Of a stretch of DNA of 64,000 nucleotides, positions 1 through 9,741 are shown one piece after another; positions within the stretch are counted from its first letter, which is position 1; every line of letters begins with the position of its first letter. The translations under genes and the position numbers were made by a program. Location: positions 372,001-436,000 of the forward strand of contig CAWJAJ010000015.1 in NCBI GenBank assembly GCA_963840805.1, in the 5' to 3' direction. Below the pieces are notes generated by a model. That model saw nothing but the letters and a program-made list of their open reading frames with translations, made no database searches and was not told the DNA's origin. The DNA comes from CADEEN01 sp963840805. GTDB lineage: Bacteria; Pseudomonadota; Gammaproteobacteria; Burkholderiales; Burkholderiaceae_C.

Positions 1-150
1 CGTATCGACGACCATCACCGCATCGTCACCGACGATCACGCCGGTATTCGGGTCACCCTCGGCCGTGTAGGCATACGCGTTGCCCGACAGCTTGGTGAAG
101 CTGACCTTCTTGGCTTCGAGATCGGCCTGGGAGGCGAAGGCTTTGGTCAT
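1..150 (-). CDS. MBL-fold metallo-hydrolase, N-terminal fragment
   Basis: The first 50 residues are visible, beginning MTKAFASQADLEAKKVSFTK and running through GNAYAYTAEGDPNTGVIVGDDAVMVVDT before the window edge. The GxIVGDDAVMVVDT strand is the usual opening of metallo-beta-lactamase-fold hydrolases, just upstream of the HxHxDH motif, which lies outside the window. The substrate cannot be told from this part. It lies downstream of pilY1 on the same strand with a 182-base gap. Its likely ribosome site (GAAGG) sits in the loop of a hairpin, described separately. Confidence 0.75.
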   Translation of the reverse strand, partial: MTKAFASQADLEAKKVSFTKLSGNAYAYTAEGDPNTGVIVGDDAVMVVDT

Positions 151-154
151 GGGG

Positions 155-187
155 AATTGCCCTTCAAAAGGCAATTCTGCCCCATCG
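155..187 (-). promoter_or_regulatory. Hairpin overlapping the ribosome site of the MBL-fold gene
   Basis: On the minus strand GAATTGCC and GGCAATTC form a perfect 8-bp stem, extended by GGGG/CCCC across small bulges. The loop holds GAAGG about 9 bases before the ATG at 150. It could terminate pilus-operon transcripts or modulate translation of the MBL gene; there is no clear U tract, so neither is established. Confidence 0.4.
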
Positions 188-331
188 GCCCGGCGCCCAC
201 GCGCACCCGGCGGGGCCAGACTCGATCGACCCGCTAGTGCCAGGAAGCCCGCCGTGGCGGCACGCCCGGGCCGCCAGGCAGCGCGGGCGTAGCGACGCGT
301 GGCTGGCCCAGCATCGCGGTGATCGTGACGG

Positions 332-3300
332 TCAGTTGATCAGTTCGCGCCAGGAGGTGCGGCGCAGCGTTGCGCCTGCGCCAGATCCACCCGGTGGGGT
401 CACGGTATCCATCGAACCGTCCGTGCCCGATCGGATGACCCGGGTCGTGTCGCCCGTCTTGATGACGTTGATGCCGGCGGTCATCGTCGAGTACAGGGCT
501 GCAGCAACGTAAGTGTTGCCGCCGGGACCCCCCAGCGTGCCGCCGGTCAGGTCGAAGAAGTAGAGCCACGACGTGCCACCGGGGTTGCAGGCCGTGGGCG
601 AGGGCAGGTTCGTGGCCACGGCGAGCAGCGAACCGGTCTGGATCATGTCGACGTTGACACGCTCCCCCGCCGGAGTCAGCGAGAAGTCGACGAACCAGCC
701 GTTGTTCGCGCTCCAGTCCACCGGCTGCGGATTGGTGATGCCGCGCGTGGACACGCCGCTCACGTTGGTTGCCGCCATGGTCTGCTGCACCATGCCGACG
801 TCGTTGCGCACGGTGCCCAGCCCGGTCGACCCGAGCGTGTCCTTCAACACGTAGACCGACTGGATCGTCGTGTCGCCGATGTCGCTCATGCCGAGATAGC
901 GGCCCGTCGCGAAGCTCACGGTCGGCAGCACCGAGACGTTGCCGACCTTGGCCAACATCGGTTTGGTCGTGATCGGCTGTGGCACGCCGCCGGACGTCAA
1001 CGCCCGGCCCATCAGCATGGCCTCATTGCCCGTCGGCGCGATGTTGTCGTCGAAATCGAAGCGCCACATGTAGCCGAGCATGTCGCCGGCATAGAACCGC
1101 GCGGCCGTGTTGTTGGTGTCGTCGTTGACCCAGCCGTTGATCTTGCCGAGCTCGCTGGGCGCACCGGTCGTCCCTGCCGGCGTGGTCCCGGCGGTGAACG
1201 TGCCGATCTTGTCGACCGCCGCGCCGCTGATGGCGTTGCGAATGTAGAGATGACCGTTGCCGTCGCCAGGCGAGACGTTGTTGTAGCCGGAGCTGAAGGC
1301 CACCACCCACGTCCCCGCCTTGTTCTTCGTGATCACCGGATTGCCGAACGTGAAGCCCAGGTCGCTGTCGTTGGCGCTGCTGATCTCCCACAGCGATTTC
1401 GGGTTGGCTGGATCGGTCACGTCCAACGCGTAGTAGGCGCGTCCGCCGGCACCGAGCCCGCCGACCAGGATCGTGCGCCAGTTGGTGCCGTCGAAGACGT
1501 CACCCACCACCGGGGTTGCGTCGACGAAGTAGCGATGGCCGACGTCGTAGTTGTTGTCGGCCAGCCGCCAGAGTTCGGACATCACGGGCGTCGGCACGTA
1601 GGCCCACAATTCGTTGCCGTTGTCGGCATTGAAGGCGTGCAGCATGCCGTCGTTGGCAGCCACGTACACGACCGCCTGGCGCGTCGCGTTGTCGCTGGCG
1701 AACGTGTTGTAGCCGGTGTCGGCGTAGCGGAACGGTGGCTTCTTCACGTACACCGGCGCCGCATTGACGATGTCGCCCAGCGGCGTGTTCGGTCGGCCGC
1801 GAAACAGGCGGTCGGTCACGACCGCGTTGCCGGCGTTGTCTTCCTTGCCGCGCTGCCCGCGCAGGAAGTTGACCAGGTTGGTGCCATCGTTGGCCGCGGT
1901 CTGCACCGCCGCACCCTGCGCCACGAGCGACGCGCATTGCGACAGCTTGTAGTTGCCGGTCTGGCACACGTTCGTGAAGTTGCTGCCCAGGCCCGCCGCA
2001 TTCAGGTTGGTGTAGGTGAAGCTGGCCCGCTGCGTACCGCTCACGGCGCTGTTGCGGAAGTAGATGTTGCGCGAGTCCGTGGACGTGCCGGTCTGGGAGG
2101 CAAGAGTGTTCTTGGCTTCCCACAGCGCCGTGGGCGACACCGCACCGGTCTGCGGGTCGATCGTGAAGGCCTTCAGATTGCCTTCCCACAGCACCGTCGT
2201 GTACAGCGCGCGATAGACGAAGTTGTCGCCGTTGACGGGCCGCTGCGTGCTTGTCGCGGCGGCGGCCGCGGTGCCGGTGGTGGCCGAAATGTTCGCCAGC
2301 GCGTCGCCCAACTGCGTGACGAGGTCGGCCTGACTCGATGCACTGTAGTAGCGGCCACGGCCGTTGACGGCGGCGTGCCACAGGTCGTCGGCGCGCGCCG
2401 GAATGGTGATGCCTGTGTTGGCGACATCCGGGTTCGGCCATGGACGGCTGCCGTTCTTGATGCTGAAGAAGTCGCCGCTGGTCGCGGTGTCGTAGTCCGC
2501 GCGATAGGTCAACGCGCCGGCAACGCCGAGGCCCAGCGAATACGTCGTCATGCGCTGGTGTTGCACGCGCTCGATCGGCAGATTCGGCGGTGGCGACTCG
2601 AATCCGACGTCGTTCGTGCACACGTTCTGGTTGGCGATCGATCCGGTGCAGGACGTGCCGGCCACCGCCGGGTCGCGCAGGTCGGTGTCGAAGAAGTACA
2701 TGGCGATGTCGGCCAGCGTGTTGCCGACCCCGCTGCCGCCGGTGGTCCAGTTGTTGCCCTGCGTGCGCCCGTCGTCGAGTCGCGGCCGCTGCACGCCGTT
2801 GGCCGTCAGCGGGCCGCCGTCCGGATTACCGATGGCCGTGGTGCCATTGAGCCGCGTCGGCGTGTAGTTGTTCGGCTCGTCCATCCGGTTCCAGAAACCA
2901 TCGGTGGTCAGGATCGCGTAGTTGCGCTGGCAGGAGTACTGCAGCGGATCCGCGCCGTTGGGCAGGGCCGTGCCGTTCAACTGACGCCCGGCGTAGTACT
3001 TGCCGATCTTCTCGAGTGCCGGGCGCAGCGGCGTGGCGCCGGTGGTCGGCGCGGCATAGAGCCGGCTGTAGAAGTCGGCCTTCTGTGTGCCCTGGTCGAA
3101 CTCGCTCAAGCGCAGGAAACCGCTCCCGTTGCTGTACTGGTAATCGCTGATCGCCGAGTAGCCGACGCGGTAGCGCGTCGGATCCAGCTCCTTCATGACC
3201 TTGCCCACCGCCCCGCGCATGGCCAGCATGCGGGTGCGGTAATACGACCACCAGTTCGCGTAGTTGGTCTGCTGCGCCACCGGCAGGCTCAATACGATGT

Positions 3301-3848
3301 TCCATTTGGTCCAGTCGTAGTTCGCGTTGGCCCCGCCAGAATTGCCGGTCGTGCACACCGGCGTGGCCGGATTCATGTTGGCCTTGTACGTCGCGTAGTA
3401 GAACTTCGAGTGTGTTGTTGCTGCTGGCCGAACTCGTGCGGGTGGTCGGCGTCGACAGGTTGCTCAGGTTGCTCAGGTTGGTGCTGGAGGTCGAACTCGA
3501 GTAGCCGTCGTTCTTCGCGCTGGGCCAGGTCGCGTCGGGCAGCAAGGTGCCGTCCGCGCGTGGTGGCGGTGTGTAGACGACGTTCGGGTTGTAGAAGATC
3601 ATGTTCGTGCCGAAGTACCCCTCGCACAGGTTGCCGTAATCGGCGTTGTCGGGCAGGACTTTGAGGCCCATGCTGATGGAGTCATCCATGATGAACATCA
3701 GGTTCGCGCGCGCCGACCCCGAAGCCTGCGTCGCCAGCGGGAGGTTGGCGATATCTGCCGCATGCGCCTGCAGCTGGAACGACAGGCCCATCAGCACGCC
3801 GTAGACGACGCGGGTGCGGAATTTGGACTTCGGTGCTCGGTGATTCAT
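332..3848 (-). CDS. pilY1: Type IV pilus tip adhesin/assembly protein PilY1 (one frameshift)
   Basis: About 1,170 residues, normal for PilY1, the large exported protein that primes type IV pilus assembly and acts as tip adhesin. The N terminus (from the ATG at 3848) has a signal peptide ending near QAHA, then LMFIMDDSISMGLKV, the vWA-like strand with a MIDAS-type DxSxS. The C-terminal half has the PilC/PilY1 beta-propeller signature: GDIVNAAPVYVKKP, VVYVAANDGMLHAFNADNG, ELWAYVP. A low-complexity Ser/Asn/Thr tract (SSSTSSTNLSNLSNLS) precedes a frame break near 3408: the frame ending SSNNTLEV is replaced by the one reading SKFYYATYKANMNPATP. One base too many, or two missing, explains it. Last gene of the minor-pilin operon, 38 bases after pilX. 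Confidence 0.9.
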
Positions 3849-3886
3849 GGCAGGCCTCGGGTTCGGCAGGTGGTTGCCGTGCAGGA

Positions 3887-4567
3887 TCAGAAGTGGACGA
3901 TCGTCTCGGTGTAGCTCACCGTGTTTCGGCCGCCCACGGTGCGCACGATGACTCGGTAGTAAGGGCTCGACGTGGTGCTGCCGAGGTCTTCGTTGCCGTA
4001 CTCGCGGCTGCCGCTGTTGGGGTCGTCGACGGTGCCGCTGGTCAGCGAGGTGGCGCACGAGTTGGACACGTCGTCCTTGCTGCCGGTCGACGCGCACAGC
4101 CGCGTGATGACCCAGCTCACCGCGTTGGTGCCCACCGTGCTGGCCGCCGAGGCGTCCAGGCACGCCGAGAAACTGCCGCCCACCGTGGCGCAGTTGTCAC
4201 CGTTCCAGTCGACCACGGCGCGTGTTGCAGAAGCGGTATTGCGCCCGGTCGGATCGAGGGCATCCTTGCTCGTGGCGTAGTAGCCGGACGCGGTGGTGTC
4301 CTGGTCCAGCGTGGTGCCCGCGAGGTTGCTCTGCAGCCAGCTGATGGCCAGCTCGGCACCACGGTCGGCCGTGGCGGCGGCGTCCATCTTGAAGCCCAGA
4401 TTGCCGATCACGAGCGAGCCGGTGCCCACCGAGCGCACCAGGCCGACGGCGGCCAGCGAGAGCGCCACCAGCGCCAGCAGTGCAAACAGCAGCGACAGGC
4501 CACGCTGCGCACGCACAAAGGTGCCGATGGGCCTCATCGACGAGCAACGGATTGAACGAAGACGCAT
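3887..4567 (-). CDS. pilX: Minor pilin PilX
   Basis: 226 residues with a prepilin-like start: RAQRG followed by LSLLFALLALVALSLAAVGL, the hydrophobic N-terminal helix cut after Gly by PilD. As in other PilX proteins the usual Glu at +5 is absent. The rest matches the PilX pattern of a short N-terminal conserved region and a Ser/Thr-rich globular domain with Cys pairs. An alternative start is the Met at 4534 (MRPIGTFVRAQRG), which gives a more usual leader length. It lies between pilW (7-base gap) and pilY1, the standard pilV-W-X-Y1 order. Confidence 0.85.
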   Translation of the reverse strand: MRLRSIRCSSMRPIGTFVRAQRGLSLLFALLALVALSLAAVGLVRSVGTGSLVIGNLGFKMDAAATADRGAELAISWLQSNLAGTTLDQDTTASGYYATSKDALDPTGRNTASATRAVVDWNGDNCATVGGSFSACLDASAASTVGTNAVSWVITRLCASTGSKDDVSNSCATSLTSGTVDDPNSGSREYGNEDLGSTTSSPYYRVIVRTVGGRNTVSYTETIVHF

Positions 4568-4574
4568 GCTCGCC

Positions 4575-5693
4575 TCACGAATGCCACAACATGTTGCGCA
4601 AGGGCACGACAGAGTCGTAGACCTTGTACCGGTAGCGCTGCCAGTCGGGCAGCGTGTCGATCTTGAGCGTCACGCAGTTGCTCGTGCCGCACGCAGCCGA
4701 CCCCGTCACGCTGGCCGCGGTGCCCACGTCCCACAGCGGCTCGGCGGTGATCACGCCTTCCTTTTCCATCTGCGCGCTGCGCGCGACGATGGCGATGCGC
4801 ACGGCGAGCACCTGGCGCCAGCCGGCCCCCGTCGTGGGCGTCGTGTTGTCGTAGGTATCGACCACACCGTTGCCGTCGGTGTCCTTGCCGTAAAGGGCTT
4901 GCAGGTTGACGATGTCGGGATACAGGTCTTCCGTCGTCGTCAGCGCCGTGGTCGTGCTGAAGGTCCGTGCCTCGAGTGTCTGCGTCGCGCTAACGCCGAT
5001 GTCGCGCGTCACGAACTGCCCGAGATTGACGATCATCGAACCGGCCGGGTAGCCCGCATTCGGGAAGATCGTCTGTCCCCCGGGCTGGTTCCATGATCCG
5101 CCCGTGCCCGAGTTGTGGATGATCTGCGTGTTGCCGGGCAGGTTGGTGACGTTGAAGATGCTGCACCAGTTGTTGGCGTCGAACGTTTGCGGAACGGCAA
5201 TCATCAGGTCGTCGACCTCCATGCCGATCGTCGTGTTGACGAAGAAGTTGGCCGCCGTGCGCGGATGATTGGTTCGCACGGTTGCCGGCACCGAGTAATT
5301 CAGCTTGCCGCTGCTCATGATCAGGAGGCGGTCGGGAGCACCCGACGCCCCATCCGTGATCACCAGCGGCGCGAGCGTGAAGTTGTAGTCGACGCCATTG
5401 CGCTGGGCTTTGATCGGGCAGCCGATGCCGCCGACGGCCGCCGTCATGCCATAGCCGGCGATCTGCGCCTCACGCTGTACCGAATACAGCGCCAACGCAC
5501 CGCTGACCTGTGCATCCGAGCCGGAGACCGTCGTGCGGCGCCGCCCCTCGGACACCACCAGCACCTGCGCGATGACGACGGTCGCGAGCAGGCCGATGAC
5601 CATCCCGACCATCAACTCGATCAGCGTGAAGCCACCCTGCTCGCGCTGGCATGCCTTGCGGAGAGGGATGGTGACGTGCGACAGCGTGTTCAT
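4575..5693 (-). CDS. pilW: Minor pilin PilW
   Basis: 372 residues. The class III leader ends REQGG and is followed by FTLIELMVGMVIGLLATVVIAQVL, with Phe+1 and Glu+5 as PilD requires. Its length and the GRRRTTVSGSDAQVSGALALY segment fit PilW. It acts in the inner-membrane priming complex with PilV, PilX, FimT and PilY1. The ATG at 5693 overlaps the end of pilV by 4 bases (ATGA), indicating translational coupling. Confidence 0.9.
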   Translation of the reverse strand: MNTLSHVTIPLRKACQREQGGFTLIELMVGMVIGLLATVVIAQVLVVSEGRRRTTVSGSDAQVSGALALYSVQREAQIAGYGMTAAVGGIGCPIKAQRNGVDYNFTLAPLVITDGASGAPDRLLIMSSGKLNYSVPATVRTNHPRTAANFFVNTTIGMEVDDLMIAVPQTFDANNWCSIFNVTNLPGNTQIIHNSGTGGSWNQPGGQTIFPNAGYPAGSMIVNLGQFVTRDIGVSATQTLEARTFSTTTALTTTEDLYPDIVNLQALYGKDTDGNGVVDTYDNTTPTTGAGWRQVLAVRIAIVARSAQMEKEGVITAEPLWDVGTAASVTGSAACGTSNCVTLKIDTLPDWQRYRYKVYDSVVPLRNMLWHS

Positions 5694-6124
5694 GGCGTGA
5701 CGGCGGTGGTGGTGGCGTAGGTCTGGGTTCCGGAACGCGTCGCCCACGCGATCGAGATCGTCGCAACGCCGGTGGTGGCATTCACGGCCACGGTGGGGGT
5801 GCCACCCGGCAGCGTTCGCCCGACCTTGTCGGACCAGTCGCTGCAGCGGGCGTAGCTGCTGCACTGTGCGGTGTTGTAGCTGGCAAGGTTGGGCAGATCG
5901 GACCACAGCAGACCGACCAGTTCGCTGGCCAGATAGGTGGCGTCGCCGCGCGACTTGCCGACTGTCTGCGCCTGCGTCATCGACGCCTGCAAGGCAACGA
6001 CACCGAGCACGCCGACGGCGAAGATCAGCCCGCCGACGAGGGCCTCGAGCATCACGAAGCCCTGCACGCCGCGAACGGCCCGCCGCGCGCATGCAGCCTT
6101 CTTGAATCGTTTCGATGGAGTCAT
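5690..6124 (-). CDS. pilV: Minor pilin PilV
   Basis: 144 residues. Prepilin motif GVQGFVMLEALVGGLIFAVGVLGVVALQ: cleavage Gly, Phe+1, Glu+5 and a PilV-like hydrophobic helix, followed by the typical QAQTVGKSRGDATYLASELVG. It is shorter than many PilV proteins, but both ends are clear. Ten bases separate it from fimT upstream and it overlaps pilW downstream by 4 bases. Confidence 0.88.
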   Translation of the reverse strand: MTPSKRFKKAACARRAVRGVQGFVMLEALVGGLIFAVGVLGVVALQASMTQAQTVGKSRGDATYLASELVGLLWSDLPNLASYNTAQCSSYARCSDWSDKVGRTLPGGTPTVAVNATTGVATISIAWATRSGTQTYATTTAVTP

Positions 6125-6134
6125 GGTGTCACCC

Positions 6135-6761
6135 TCAGCAGCGTCGCGGATCGCTGGTCGAAGTCACACGCGGCTCGCACAGCCGCATGCTGCCGCCGCG
6201 AGTGATCTGGATGCGCAGCGGTCGGAAGTTGTTGCCAGCGCTGGCGTTGTCGAGGTCGATGCGGGCGATCGCCGTGGCGGTCGTGACACGCCCGAAGCCG
6301 TCGAACGCCACGCTCGTCGCGGCGGTGGCGTTGTCGGACTGCAGTGCCGCGGCCGTGACACTGCCTGCGGTCGCACCGCCGACGGCCTTCTCGATCAAGC
6401 GCGGGTTGGCCGTCTCGGAGCTGGCCGCGGCGCACAGGCTGGTCGGATCGTTGAGGCTGACCACCCAGGCGCGCGAACTGGCCGACAGGGCGCAGGTGTT
6501 GTCCATGTTGCCCGACGCATTGGGCGTGGCAAGCCAGAACGTCACCGTTTCGTTGCGGCGCAAGGCTTCGTTGCGTGCCCGCTGGAGGCCCTGCAAGTAG
6601 GACTCGGATGCGCTGCGAATGCGGCTGTTGGCGATCATCGTCGTGATCTCTGGCGTCACCGCGAACAGCAGGATGGCGGCCAGGGCCATCGTGATCGCGA
6701 TCTCGATCATCGACACGCCGCGCTCGCGCCCGCGTCGGCCGTGTGGCGTGCGCATCAGCAT
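6135..6761 (-). CDS. fimT: Minor pilin FimT/GspH-like
   Basis: 208 residues starting at the ATG at 6761 (an in-frame ATG follows at 6755). Prepilin motif RERGVSMIEIAITMALAAILL, then the GspH/FimT signature with IRSASESYLQGLQRARNEALRRN, where the regular ARNEALRR helix is diagnostic. The start overlaps the pilE stop codon, so the two genes are probably translationally coupled. FimT-type minor pilins help pilus priming and, in some species, DNA uptake; that role is not shown here. Confidence 0.88.
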   Translation of the reverse strand: MLMRTPHGRRGRERGVSMIEIAITMALAAILLFAVTPEITTMIANSRIRSASESYLQGLQRARNEALRRNETVTFWLATPNASGNMDNTCALSASSRAWVVSLNDPTSLCAAASSETANPRLIEKAVGGATAGSVTAAALQSDNATAATSVAFDGFGRVTTATAIARIDLDNASAGNNFRPLRIQITRGGSMRLCEPRVTSTSDPRRC

Positions 6762-7252
6762 TCGGAGCCCCGTACCAGCCAGCACGCCTTGGACACCGAG
6801 CCGCCCTTGAACGCCGTGGTGCGTTGCACGTTGTCCTGCGTGATGGTGTAGGTGTGACCGACGGCGCGGCCACTGCTGCCGGCGGCAGTGAGCGTGTAGC
6901 TCTGGTTGCCGGTGCCCGTCGAGCCTGTCAGGGCGCAGGTGTAGGTAAAGTGGCGCGCACTGGCGGGAGCGAAGTTGCTCCACGTCGGCGGGTTGTTGTT
7001 GGCACAGACGGTGCCGCCGGTATTGCCGTAGTTGCGGTTGTCCTGGTAGTACTGCTCCATCTTCACGCGCAGATCGGACAGGTTGGTGAAGGCCTCGGGC
7101 AGCTCGCCACGACGCAGGTAGTCGCTGTACGCCGGCATTGCCACGGCAGAGAGAATGGCGACGATGGCCACGACGATCATCAACTCGATCAAGGTGAAGC
7201 CGACGTGCTTGCGGCGGCGCGGGGCTCGGTGCAGAGGCGGTGTGAAGACCAT
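6755..7252 (-). CDS. pilE: Type IV pilin, PilE-like
   Basis: 165 residues. Leader MVFTPPLHRAPRRRKHVG then FTLIELMIVVAIVAILSAVA, a textbook PilD cleavage site with Phe+1 and Glu+5. PilE features follow: YSDYLRRGELPEAFTNLSDLRVKMEQYYQDNRNYG, and a C-terminal disulfide pair (Cys in CALTG and in the final GSEC). First gene of the operon. It may be a minor pilin of the PilE type rather than the major PilA, since it leads the minor-pilin cluster. Confidence 0.88.
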   Translation of the reverse strand: MVFTPPLHRAPRRRKHVGFTLIELMIVVAIVAILSAVAMPAYSDYLRRGELPEAFTNLSDLRVKMEQYYQDNRNYGNTGGTVCANNNPPTWSNFAPASARHFTYTCALTGSTGTGNQSYTLTAAGSSGRAVGHTYTITQDNVQRTTAFKGGSVSKACWLVRGSEC

Positions 7253-7601
7253 GGTGGTGCCTGTCCAGATGCAGTTGCGGAAAAGTATTTCACCGCTCCC
7301 GATGACGGTCTCGGCAGGAGTTCACGAAGGAAGACGCACCTGCGATGAGCGGCACCGGACAGGCGATGAGCGGCGCATTTGTGCCGCCCAGGCAGGCGCC
7401 CCAGGTTCCTTCGGCGACACGAGTCGCATCAAGTGGCGCGCGGTGCGGCCAGTGTTGTGTGTGCCACGGCCTGCGCTGCACTTGACGATTGGTGTCGCGC
7501 GGACTCGGGTCGATGCGCCGCGCAGGACCCTGGATGCCTCATGGCGCGGACCGTCGCAGCCCGCTTCGCGCGTTCCGCTTGCGGGCGCTGCCCGCGGCGT
7601 T
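7253..7601. other. Intergenic region upstream of the pilus operon
   Basis: 349 bases between the pilE start and the end of the molybdopterin-domain gene. It must carry the pilus operon promoter on the minus strand; GAAATACTTTT about 30 bases before pilE contains an ATACTT that could be a -10, but no convincing -35 is seen. Translations here show no recognisable protein. Confidence 0.5.
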
Positions 7602-8126
7602 CTAATCGCGCAGGATGCGCACCTCGATGTGCTTCAGCCACTTCACGCGCCGAGGCCCGGCGCGCAGATCCGCTGGTGCAATCAGCGCGAGCGGTCCCTC
7701 GCCTTCGTCCAGCACGCGGCCGTCGCGCTCGTAGGCCACCATCACCGCGGCGCCGTCCTCGAGGTTGAACAGCTCGGGCCAGGAGAACACCACCCGGTAG
7801 CCGTCGCGCGCGCTCACCACGACCACCGCCTTGCGCCAGTCGAGCCGGTCGCGTTCGGCGAGCACGGCACGTTCGAGCAAGGCGCGCAAGGCCACGCCGC
7901 GCAGCGTGGTGTCGCGCTGCTGGCCGTTGACCTCGCGCGTGACGCGGTAGCTGCGCTGTGCGGCAGCGTCGAAGCTGCGCAACTGGGTCACGCTCAGTGC
8001 CAGCGGCTGGCGCACGTCGCCGTCGATGCGGGCCACGGGCGCGTCGGCCGCTCCGCCTTGCGCCAATGCCGCGCCGCACAGCCACAGCAGCGCCCACACC
8101 GACCACTGTCGACGGCTCGCCTTCAT
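7602..8126 (-). CDS. Single-domain molybdopterin-binding oxidoreductase protein, exported
   Basis: 174 residues with a signal peptide (ALLWLCGAALAQ). The body matches the oxidoreductase molybdopterin-binding fold (sulfite oxidase/YedY type): LSVTQLRSFDAAAQRSYRV, LRGVALRALLERA, VVVSARDGYRVVFSWPELF, GPLALIAPADLRAGPRRVKWLKHIEVR. The stand-alone small domain lacks the conserved ligand Cys of true sulfite oxidases in what can be read, so cofactor binding is uncertain. It is the last gene of the tungstate/molybdate operon, overlapping the ModA-like gene by 4 bases. A paralogue is at 17118. Confidence 0.75.
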   Translation of the reverse strand: MKASRRQWSVWALLWLCGAALAQGGAADAPVARIDGDVRQPLALSVTQLRSFDAAAQRSYRVTREVNGQQRDTTLRGVALRALLERAVLAERDRLDWRKAVVVVSARDGYRVVFSWPELFNLEDGAAVMVAYERDGRVLDEGEGPLALIAPADLRAGPRRVKWLKHIEVRILRD

Positions 8127-8926
8127 GGCGCCGAGAAACCCTGTCTGGCAAGCAGGGCCTGCCCCGCCGTGCCGAGCATGAAGTCGGCAAAGGCGTCGGC
8201 CGCCGGCGGCGCACTATTGGTCACCGCCACGCCGTAACTCGCGCTGACGTTGATGGCGGCCGGCACAGCGACCACCTTCAGCTGCGGCTGTTCACTGACC
8301 GCCAGGCTGGCGTTGGTGCAATAGGTGATGAAGATGTCGGCCTGACCCTCGGCGACGAGCACGCCGTAGACATTGCGGTCGGCCGGCGGCGGCGGCGAGT
8401 TCGGGCCACCGGTGAGTTGCAGCGCCTTGCCGGCGAGTGCGCGGAAGGCCCCTGCCCGCCCCTGCTGCTCGATGCGCTCGAACATCGTCCAGGCGTAGTC
8501 GCCGGAAGGGTCGGCCTTGGGTGTCGAGGTGCCGAGCTTGATGCGCGCGTCGAGCATCTTCTCGACGAGCGTGTCGCTGTCGACCGCGACGCCCGGTGCC
8601 ACCAGCGCGCACAGTGCGTTGCGCGCGAACGGCCGCATGCCGCGCGCCTTGCCGGCCGTGACCAGCGCCTGCGGGTGCTCGAGATTGGCCGAGGCGAACA
8701 CGTCGGCGCGCTCGCCGTTGCGGATGCGTTCGAGCAGCAGGCCCGACGCGCCGAAGACCAGCTTCACGCGCTGGCCCGGATGGACCCGCTCGAAGGCCGC
8801 GGCCAGCTCGATCATCGCGCGGCGCAGGCTGCCGGCGGCCAGCACGACGACCTCGCCGCCCGCCGTTTGGGCCTGGGCGGCACCGGCCATCGAAAGCGCC
8901 GCCATCACCAGCTCACGCCGCTTCAT
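8123..8926 (-). CDS. ModA-like molybdate/tungstate periplasmic binding protein
   Basis: 267 residues with a signal peptide (MKRRELVMAALSMAGAAQAQ). ModA features: VLAAGSLRRAMIELAAAFE, VKLVFGASGLLLERIRNGERADVFASANLEHP, LGTSTPKADPSGDYAWTMFERIE and ITYCTNAS. The GSxxLxxQI-like oxyanion site is replaced by GASGLLLERIRNG, as in a divergent ModA subgroup. No ModB or ModC follows; instead it overlaps the TupA gene by 4 bases upstream, so it may share the TupBC permease. Confidence 0.82.
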   Translation of the reverse strand: MKRRELVMAALSMAGAAQAQTAGGEVVVLAAGSLRRAMIELAAAFERVHPGQRVKLVFGASGLLLERIRNGERADVFASANLEHPQALVTAGKARGMRPFARNALCALVAPGVAVDSDTLVEKMLDARIKLGTSTPKADPSGDYAWTMFERIEQQGRAGAFRALAGKALQLTGGPNSPPPPADRNVYGVLVAEGQADIFITYCTNASLAVSEQPQLKVVAVPAAINVSASYGVAVTNSAPPAADAFADFMLGTAGQALLARQGFSAP

Positions 8927-9741
8927 TTCGCGGCATTGGGAAAGAACAACTGCTCGCCGCCGATCTTGTAGCCGGCGATCGACGCCTGCCCGGCCGGCGA
9001 CACCACCCAGTCGGCGAAGGCTTGCGCCAGGGCCAGCTTCACGTGCGGGTGCTTGGCCGGGTTCACGACCATCACACCGTACTGGTTGAACAGGCGCGAG
9101 TCGCCTTCGACGACGATGCCCAGATCGGCGCGATTCTTGAAATTGAGCCAGGTGCCGCGGTCGGCCAGCGCATAGGCGTTGGTCGATGCGGCGATGTTCA
9201 GCGCCGGGCCCATGCCGCAGCCGCAGGCCTGATAGCCCTTCGGCGGGCTTGCGGCGACGTCGATGTTGGCCATCTTCCAGTAGCGCAGCTCGGCGGCATG
9301 GGTGCCGCTCTTGTCGCCGCGCGAAACGAAGGGCGTGCCCTGCGCACCGAGCTTGGCGAGCGCCGCGACGATGTCCTTGCCCTTCACGCCGGCCGGATCG
9401 GCCTTCGGGCCGATCAGCACGAAATCGTTGTACATGACGGGCAGGCGCTTGAGGCCGAAGCCCTCGGCGACGAACTTCTCTTCGGCCACCTGGTCGTGCA
9501 CGAAGACCACATCGGCATCGCCGCGGCGCGCGGCATCGAGCGCCTGGCCGGTGCCGAGCGCCACCACGCGGATGTCGATGCCGCTGGCCGCCTTGAACGC
9601 CGGCAGCAGGTGCGCGAACAGCCCCGACTGCTCGGTGCTGGTGGTCGAGGCCATCACGATGAAGCGCTCCTGCGCCAGCGCAACCGCACTCCACGCGAGC
9701 AGCAGGCCCGCGATCCAGATTCGACGTTTCAGATTGGCCAT
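8923..9741 (-). CDS. tupA: Tungstate-binding ABC transporter protein TupA
   Basis: 272 residues, signal peptide ending VALAQ. TupA hallmarks: VMASTTSTEQSGLFAHLLPAF (the TTTST-like oxyanion loop), GTGQALDAARRGDADVVFVH, RGDKSGTHAAELRYWK, and YALADRGTWLNFK. These Ser/Thr/Arg residues bind tungstate in studied TupA proteins. The start at 9741 overlaps the ATPase gene by 13 bases. It delivers tungstate (possibly also molybdate) to TupBC. Confidence 0.9.
   Translation of the reverse strand: MANLKRRIWIAGLLLAWSAVALAQERFIVMASTTSTEQSGLFAHLLPAFKAASGIDIRVVALGTGQALDAARRGDADVVFVHDQVAEEKFVAEGFGLKRLPVMYNDFVLIGPKADPAGVKGKDIVAALAKLGAQGTPFVSRGDKSGTHAAELRYWKMANIDVAASPPKGYQACGCGMGPALNIAASTNAYALADRGTWLNFKNRADLGIVVEGDSRLFNQYGVMVVNPAKHPHVKLALAQAFADWVVSPAGQASIAGYKIGGEQLFFPNAAK

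Noticed and set aside
1250..3664. 804-codon open frame on the plus strand
   Set aside because: Antisense to pilY1, rich in Arg/Val/His with no recognisable motifs; a by-product of GC-rich third positions.
7602..8126. Calling the molybdopterin-domain protein a catalytic sulfite oxidase or MsrP
   Set aside because: Too short, and the conserved Cys ligand and dimerisation domain are not seen.
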